Below, piece after piece: positions 29,305-34,821 of a DNA stretch of 34,821 nucleotides. The notes under the pieces are model-generated. The model saw nothing but the letters and a program-made list of their open reading frames with translations, was not told where the DNA came from and searched no databases. Every line of letters begins with the position of its first letter. The stretch's first letter is position 1. Source of the DNA: Candidatus Cloacimonadota bacterium (lineage in GTDB: Bacteria; Cloacimonadota; Cloacimonadia; Cloacimonadales; TCS61); assembly GCA_023137125.1 (NCBI GenBank), contig JAGLPW010000081.1:1-34821 (forward strand), in the 5' to 3' direction. The translations under genes were made by a program, and so were the position numbers.

Positions 29305-30093
29305 ATGGATGATCTGAAACTTGTAGATATAACTCCGAATAACGTAATGGAGCATGGTTTATTCTGTATAAAAAATGTGAAGAATCCGGAATTTGCTTTA
29401 AAGAAGAACTGGTTCCTGCAGAGCTATAAAGAAGGATTAACAATTAAAATCCTTTATAACGATGATGGGAAACAGATCGGTTACATCGAATATATTCCTG
29501 CCGAATTTGCCTGGCGTCCAATTGATGCACCCTGTTATATGTTTATTCACTGTATGTTCATTTATGCCAAAAAGGATAAAGAAAAGGGTTATGGTTCATT
29601 TCTGGTTAAAGCATGTGAAGAAGATGCGAAAAGGCAAAACATGAAAGGTGTGTGCGTGATGACCAGCAACGGAACATTCATTGCAAACAAACAATTGTTC
29701 ATCAAGAATGGATATTCTCAAATTGATAAGCTGGAACGTTATGAACTAATGGTGAAGAAATTCGATCCTGATTCACAGGATCCGCAATTGATTGACTGGA
29801 CGAAGGATCGAGAGAAATATCAAGGTTGGAATCTACTCTATGCTGATCAATGTCCCTGGCATCATAGATCTGTTGAAGCTCTTAAAGAAGTAGCCAAAGA
29901 TGCTGGAATAGATCTAAAGATCAAAAAGATCACAAACTGGCAGGAAGCTAAAAAAGCTCCATCAGGTTTTGGTGTTTTCAGTCTTTTGCACAATGGGAAA
30001 CTACTGGAAGATCATTATCTTAGTGCGACACGTTTTAAGAACATTTTGAAGAAAGAATTAAAATTAGATATTAACAAAAGAGCAGATCACTGA
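29305..30093 (+). CDS. GNAT N-acetyltransferase with C-terminal YoaP-like thioredoxin-fold domain
   Basis: GNAT core (FIHCMFIYAKKDKEKGYGSFLVKACEEDAKRQNMKGVCVMTSN); C-terminal LLYADQCPWHHRSVEALKEVAKDAGI. Confidence 0.85.
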   Translation: MDDLKLVDITPNNVMEHGLFCIKNVKNPEFALKKNWFLQSYKEGLTIKILYNDDGKQIGYIEYIPAEFAWRPIDAPCYMFIHCMFIYAKKDKEKGYGSFLVKACEEDAKRQNMKGVCVMTSNGTFIANKQLFIKNGYSQIDKLERYELMVKKFDPDSQDPQLIDWTKDREKYQGWNLLYADQCPWHHRSVEALKEVAKDAGIDLKIKKITNWQEAKKAPSGFGVFSLLHNGKLLEDHYLSATRFKNILKKELKLDINKRADH

Positions 30094-30098
30094 TCTGC
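30082..30098. repeat. Short palindrome overlapping the GNAT gene stop; right arm ends ...GCCCCTAC
   Basis: GCAGATCA-c-TGATCTGC, then CCCTAC. Confidence 0.7.
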
Positions 30099-30139
30099 CC
30101 CTACGCTTTTCCACTTATACCCTTATTCGCTTACACGCA

Positions 30140-32584
30140 CTAAAATCCCAATCTCAACCCAGCTACAAAATTACGTCCGGCTGCTGGCCAGTAATAATTT
30201 GCTCCACTCCAGTTTTGTCCACCCCACGGGTCATAATAACCGGCAGTTTCATATTCTTCATCTAGAATGTTATTTACTCTCAGATTCAATTGCAGATCGG
30301 TTTTACCAAAGAGTTTTGCGATATTAATAACTGCACCAACATTAAGCACTTTAAATGGGTCGATTGTACGATCTTCATTTTCTGTATTATCCAGATATTG
30401 TTTCCCAACATATTGCATTTGAGCAAAAAGATTTAAATTACCATTATTATATGCAAGTTTCCCATTACTAATAACACTTGGGAATCCAGCAATCGTATTA
30501 CCGGAAAGATCAATTTCTTCTCCCCAATCATACATTATAAATTCTTCGAAATAATTATCGCTGTAACTGAAATTACCGGATAATTCCAGATAAGCAGGTA
30601 ATTGTGCTTTTGCAGAGAGTTCCACACCTCTATGTACAGTTTTGTCGGCGTTCCCTCGGATTGGACTTCCTTCATCATCCGCACCACCATAAGCTACGAT
30701 CTCGTCAGTAAAGTTCATCCAATATAGATTTGCTTTCAAATCCCAAATTCCACCTGTGTAGCCAATCCCCATTTCATAATCCAGCAATTTCTCCTCTTTC
30801 ACATAAGGATCACTCCAGTTGATATTTTCAACATTTTCATCATCAGTAAATACAGTATCTGCTACGGCAAAGAGAGGTGATACACCCAGATCATCCGGTC
30901 CGTCCCATGTATCATAAAGTTCGCTGTCTGTAGGTTCTCTTTGAGAAACCGATATGTTCCCATAAATATTGAAATTCTCATTCACATTATAATTAACCCC
31001 AAATCTTGGATTAAAGAAATTGTAATCCACTTCATAGGCATTCAGGAATTCTCCGCTGAAATTACCTGATTCCAGCTGTTCAAAACTGTAATTTATGTGT
31101 TGGAAATAAAGATTTGCCATAATTGACAGGTTATCGATTGGCTTGAATATTTCATTCACATATACAGTTAAATATTGTTTCTCCCCAATATAATTGTAAT
31201 AATTCTGACCACTGTCATAATCTATGCTAAGCGTGTCGGCACCAATTACTTGCGTTATCTCTCCCCAATGATCACTATCGAATAAACTAAGATACGTTCC
31301 TGCTGTAAAAGTCCCTTTTTCATGATGTAAATTGTATTGTGAAACCCAGCCATAATGATTTTTAGTTACCCATTTCTGACGGATAATATCAGCCTCATCA
31401 TCATTATCTTCCGCGACAAGACCGTGTTCCCAAAGATTACGACCTTCTTTATACTGCTCGTAGAAACCATTCCCACGGATGTAGAAAAATGAGTTTTTTA
31501 TATCCGATCTTTCATTCAGTAAATAACTATTATGCAATTCAAAATGAGGTTGGGAAAAATCATCTACATAATTCTCGTATGTGTATGGATTGTGCTGATG
31601 GTTCTCTTCCAGTTGCCAATCTCCAGATGCTTCCCAGGCTGCATGTGTAAGCTCATGTCCTGTATAAAAATTAAGTTCTGTAATCGATCTCTCACCCATT
31701 CTGGAAAGATTTGTAAAAACAGACCAGAGCTCGGAGGCTGAATTATCCCGATAACCATCGGAAGCAATTTTTGAAAATCGGATATTTGTACTATATTTTC
31801 CAAACTTTTGGGCAGTTTTTATTCCAACTTTATAAGTATTATAACTTCCAAAGACACTAAAAAACTCTGTTTTATTTTCTTTAACAAAAGTAGAAGTCTG
31901 CATATTTAGTGAACCGCCAAAAGTGGAAATCCCATAAAGGGAACTTCCCACACCACGTTGAAATTGTATATCGGATGTACTCTCTGCAAGATCCGGCATA
32001 TTAACCCAGTAAACATTATGATCCTCTGGGTCGTTAAGCGGGATCCCATTTATCATCACACCAATTCGCTTTTGATCGAAACCACGGATTTTAAGATATG
32101 CATTCCCTACCAGACCACCTGCATCAGAATAAGCATATACTCCCGGAACATCTTCCAGCAACATTGGAATTTCCTGCCCAAAATTGTTTTGAAGAACCTG
32201 TTCCTGAGCCAGATTTGTAAAAGTAACCGGTGTTTCACGATCTTTTGCTTTTGTGGCTGATACTTTCAACCCTGAAATATTCTGTGGTTTTTTTGTAAGC
32301 TGCATATTCAGAACAGATGTATCAAATGGATTATGTTCCACAACTCTTTTTTCATAACCGATTCGTTCAAAGACAATCTTGAAAATTGCTGGTTTAATGA
32401 AGTTCATCATATATTGTCCATCCGCATTCGATGTTGCTGACAAGTTTATACTTTCAACATACACACTAACTCTGTCTATTGGTTCTCCTGTTTGTGAATC
32501 GGTAATTTTCCCTATTAATTGATCAGCAAAAGCCAGACTGCTGATAACAATTAATCCAATTAAAATACAAATAACTTTTTTCAT
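30140..32584 (-). CDS. TonB-dependent receptor with N-terminal carboxypeptidase-regulatory-like domain
   Basis: 814 aa; signal peptide; GKITDSQTGEPIDRVSVYVE; plug domain (EIPMLLEDVPGVYAYSDAGG, LKIRGFDQKRIGVMINGIPLNDPED); C-terminal VAGLRLGF. Confidence 0.94.
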   Translation of the reverse strand: MKKVICILIGLIVISSLAFADQLIGKITDSQTGEPIDRVSVYVESINLSATSNADGQYMMNFIKPAIFKIVFERIGYEKRVVEHNPFDTSVLNMQLTKKPQNISGLKVSATKAKDRETPVTFTNLAQEQVLQNNFGQEIPMLLEDVPGVYAYSDAGGLVGNAYLKIRGFDQKRIGVMINGIPLNDPEDHNVYWVNMPDLAESTSDIQFQRGVGSSLYGISTFGGSLNMQTSTFVKENKTEFFSVFGSYNTYKVGIKTAQKFGKYSTNIRFSKIASDGYRDNSASELWSVFTNLSRMGERSITELNFYTGHELTHAAWEASGDWQLEENHQHNPYTYENYVDDFSQPHFELHNSYLLNERSDIKNSFFYIRGNGFYEQYKEGRNLWEHGLVAEDNDDEADIIRQKWVTKNHYGWVSQYNLHHEKGTFTAGTYLSLFDSDHWGEITQVIGADTLSIDYDSGQNYYNYIGEKQYLTVYVNEIFKPIDNLSIMANLYFQHINYSFEQLESGNFSGEFLNAYEVDYNFFNPRFGVNYNVNENFNIYGNISVSQREPTDSELYDTWDGPDDLGVSPLFAVADTVFTDDENVENINWSDPYVKEEKLLDYEMGIGYTGGIWDLKANLYWMNFTDEIVAYGGADDEGSPIRGNADKTVHRGVELSAKAQLPAYLELSGNFSYSDNYFEEFIMYDWGEEIDLSGNTIAGFPSVISNGKLAYNNGNLNLFAQMQYVGKQYLDNTENEDRTIDPFKVLNVGAVINIAKLFGKTDLQLNLRVNNILDEEYETAGYYDPWGGQNWSGANYYWPAAGRNFVAGLRLGF

Positions 32585-32623
32585 TTTTACTCCTTTTTAT
32601 ATTTTTTCCTACTCTTAAAATAA

Positions 32624-32662
32624 CAAAAAACCACATCCCAGCGAAATACCGGAATGTGGTTT
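32624..32662 (-). terminator. Rho-independent terminator between TPP riboswitch and TonB receptor (expression platform)
   Basis: Minus strand AACCACATTCC-ggtatttcgct-GGGATGTGGTT followed by TTTT: 11 bp stem with one G-U. Confidence 0.88.
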
Positions 32663-32685
32663 ATCTAATAAACTATCATTTTCTT

Positions 32686-32770
32686 CATATTTCCTCCACC
32701 GGCATTATCCGGATCAGGTTCAAGGGTATATTCTCAGCTTTAGTATAACTACTTCAGCACCCCTAAATCA
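32686..32770 (-). promoter_or_regulatory. TPP (THI-box) riboswitch upstream of the TonB-dependent receptor
   Basis: Minus strand TAGGGGTGCTG...CTGAGAATATACCCTTGAACCTGATCCGGATAATGCCGGTGGAGGAAAT matches the THI-box consensus. Confidence 0.96.
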
Positions 32771-32892
32771 GATTACTTAATTTTCTAAAGATCTTATGAA
32801 GGAAAAAATCTTCATCTTGTTTTTTGTGTCAAAGATTTTCTCACTTTTTAGAAATAATTTGACTTATTAACCTCAAGATCGAATTTCAATAA

Positions 32893-32978
32893 TTGGATAA
32901 CAGGGGAGCCAAAATAAATGGCTGAGAAGTGAATATCACTCAACCCTCAGACTTATCGGATAATGCCGAAAAAGGAGT
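32893..32978 (+). promoter_or_regulatory. TPP (THI-box) riboswitch, diverged, upstream of the sodium:solute symporter
   Basis: Plus strand ACAGGGGAGCC...GGCTGAGAAGTGAATATCACTCAACCCTCAGACTTATCGGATAATGCCGAAAAAGGAG. Confidence 0.88.
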
Positions 32979-32983
32979 TGCAC

Positions 32984-34414
32984 TTGGAATTTGAATTAAC
33001 TGTAGATTATAAAACAATCTTGAGTAAATTAGATTGGTATGTCTTTTTCGGAATTTTGCTTTTAACCTTTTCATCTGTAATTTACGGACAATATTTAAAA
33101 AAGAAGAAAGGAAAATCCTTCAATAATAATGAAGTTCGCTTTTTAGATCTATTCTTGATGGGAAGACAACTAACTCTTCCAATGTTCGTAGCAACCCTAG
33201 TTGCCACCTGGTATGGTGGAATATTTGGTGTAACAAAAATCGCCTTTGAGCAAGGAATATTTAATTTCATAACTCAAGGCGTTTTCTGGTATATCTCATA
33301 CATTCTATTTGCATTTTTCATTGTGCATAAAGTTGCAAAATATAAAGCTATTACACTCCCTGACCTAGTAGGAAAAATGTTCGGACCAAGTGCAGGAAAG
33401 CTGAGTGCAGTTTTCAATTTTTTCAATGTATTGCCAATTGCCTACGTTATTAGTTTAGGGCTTCTCATACAGGCATTATTTGGAATTTCATTTCTTCAAG
33501 GAATGATCATTGGCGTCACAGTTGTAATTCTTTACACACTTTATGGTGGTTTCAGAGCTATTGTTTTTTCTGACATAATCCAATTTTTTGTAATGTGTTT
33601 GGGTGTTTTTTTAATTCTTTTATTTTCATATAAACTATTTGGCGGAATAAGTTTTTTAGAAGCAAATCTGCCTGCTGCTCATTTCACACTTACCGGAGGA
33701 GAGGGAATTGCAACTACACTGGTTTGGGGATTCATAGCCCTATCCACTCTGGTTGATCCCAATTTTTATCAGAGAGTTTTTGCTGCTAAAAGCACTAAAG
33801 TAGCAAAAAGAGGTATCTTGATCTCTACAATTATCTGGATACTATTTGATATTTGTACAACAGTTGGTGCGATGTATGCCAGGGCAGTAATTCCGGAAGC
33901 AGCTTCCGATAAAGCCTATCTGATCTATGCCCTTCAAATATTACCGGATGGGATTAGAGGATTAGTTTTAGCGGGAATTTTAGCCACGATCCTTTCAACT
34001 TTAGATTCATATCTTTTCATTGCAGGAACTACTGTTTCTTATGATATGATGCCAAAAAAATGGAAAGGTAAAGTATCTCTTTATCATTTAGGAATAATCT
34101 TTGTAGGAATACTGGCTATTCTAATGGGCATCGTATTTGAAGGCAATATTAAAGCTGTCTGGAAAACACTGGGAAGCTACTCTGCCAGTTGTTTGCTTCT
34201 TCCTGTTCTTTACGGATATATTTTCCCCGGAAAGATAAAAGATCATCAATTTGTTTTTTCCAGCATTTTGGGTGTTATAACTGTAAGTGTATGGCGAAAT
34301 ATAACCTTACCTGGCTTCTGGCAGAATGTGGATGAACTGTATATGGGAATTGTGGCTACGTCGTTTGGATTAGCAAGTTATGGTCTTGTTTATAAATACA
34401 TTCTAAAAAAATAA
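32984..34414 (+). CDS. Sodium:solute symporter family transporter; candidate thiamin/precursor transporter by riboswitch context
   Basis: Multi-TM SSS pattern (LMGRQLTLPMFVATLVATWYGGIFGVTKIAFEQG; YTLYGGFRAIVFSDIIQFFVM; DPNFYQRVFAAKS). ORF called at 32963, but that ATG lies in the riboswitch; AAAGGAG precedes TTG 32984. Confidence 0.87.
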   Translation: MEFELTVDYKTILSKLDWYVFFGILLLTFSSVIYGQYLKKKKGKSFNNNEVRFLDLFLMGRQLTLPMFVATLVATWYGGIFGVTKIAFEQGIFNFITQGVFWYISYILFAFFIVHKVAKYKAITLPDLVGKMFGPSAGKLSAVFNFFNVLPIAYVISLGLLIQALFGISFLQGMIIGVTVVILYTLYGGFRAIVFSDIIQFFVMCLGVFLILLFSYKLFGGISFLEANLPAAHFTLTGGEGIATTLVWGFIALSTLVDPNFYQRVFAAKSTKVAKRGILISTIIWILFDICTTVGAMYARAVIPEAASDKAYLIYALQILPDGIRGLVLAGILATILSTLDSYLFIAGTTVSYDMMPKKWKGKVSLYHLGIIFVGILAILMGIVFEGNIKAVWKTLGSYSASCLLLPVLYGYIFPGKIKDHQFVFSSILGVITVSVWRNITLPGFWQNVDELYMGIVATSFGLASYGLVYKYILKK

Positions 34415-34430
34415 AGGTTTCTATTAAAAG

Positions 34431-34459
34431 AAAAAAGCGCTAACCAATGGTTAACGCTT
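34431..34459 (-). terminator. Rho-independent terminator of the tRNA cluster
   Basis: Minus strand AAGCGTTAACCATTGGTTAGCGCTTTTTT after the tRNA-Leu CCA end. Confidence 0.8.
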
Positions 34460-34464
34460 CTATT

Positions 34465-34551
34465 TGGTACCAGAGGCCGGACTTGAACCGGCACGACCCA
34501 AAGATCGAGGGATTTTAAGTCCCTTGTGTCTACCAATTCCACCACTCCGGC
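34465..34551 (-). tRNA. tRNA-Leu (anticodon TAA)
   Basis: GCCGGAGTGGTGGAATTGGTAGACACAAGGGACTTAAAATCCCT...GGTTCAAGTCCGGCCTCTGGTACCA; long variable arm; encoded CCA. Confidence 0.95.
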
Positions 34552-34580
34552 AAGAACTTGAGTCACTAAGAACGCACATA

Positions 34581-34654
34581 TGGAGGCGACACCCGGATTC
34601 GAACCGGGGATAAAGATTTTGCAGACCTTTGCCTTACCACTTGGCGATGTCGCC
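34581..34654 (-). tRNA. tRNA-Cys (anticodon GCA)
   Basis: GGCGACATCGCCAAGTGGTAAGGCAAAGGTCTGCAAAATCTTTATCCCCGGTTCGAATCCGGGTGTCGCCTCCA. Confidence 0.96.
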
Positions 34655-34665
34655 AAAATTCAAAA

Positions 34666-34740
<75 letters not shown>

Positions 34741-34788
34741 ATCATATTGCGGATTATACTAAAAAAAACTATTGCTCTTCGGCAAAGA

Positions 34789-34816
34789 GTAAGGGCGTAT
34801 TGCCATACGCCCCTAC
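34789..34816. repeat. Palindrome GTAaGGGCGTAT-TGCC-ATACGCCCcTAC
   Basis: 11 of 12 arm positions complementary; right arm ends CGCCCCTAC as at 30097. Confidence 0.75.
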
Positions 34817-34821
34817 AAATA

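Noticed and set aside
34390-34656. 88 aa minus-strand ORF (MATSPSGKAKVCKIFIPGSNPGVAS...)
   Set aside because: Overlaps tRNA-Leu and tRNA-Cys; typical spurious translation of tRNA genes.

Overview
AT-rich bacterial chromosomal window, largely housekeeping. Gene content suggests an FCB-group or Cloacimonadota-like organism, but this is inference only. Left part, minus strand: a canonical rimP-nusA-ylxR-ylxQ(L7Ae)-infB-rbfA-nrnA-truB-ribF-radA operon, with radA truncated by the window edge. Middle: nitrilase-family and beta-helix genes, trmFO, queC, a GxxExxY gene bracketed by repeats, an NFACT/RqcH-like gene, a FecR-domain/outer-membrane chimera, tatD, tcdA, rmuC, adenosine deaminase, nitroreductase, and a plus-strand run coaBC-SDR-D15 barrel-DUF3108-queA-birA-2Fe2S-GNAT/YoaP. 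Right end: a TonB-dependent receptor and a sodium:solute symporter transcribed divergently, each preceded by its own TPP (THI-box) riboswitch, then three minus-strand tRNA genes (Gly, Cys, Leu). The strongest signals are the back-to-back TPP riboswitch uptake module, a terminator-like hairpin pair in the rimP-nusA leader, the repeat-bracketed GxxExxY cassette, REP/MITE-like palindromes (one overlapping the called tatD start), and a hexamer array exactly filling a convergent gene junction. No CRISPR array, phage or transposase gene was seen. No clearly novel multi-gene system was found beyond the riboswitch-paired thiamin-compound uptake candidate.
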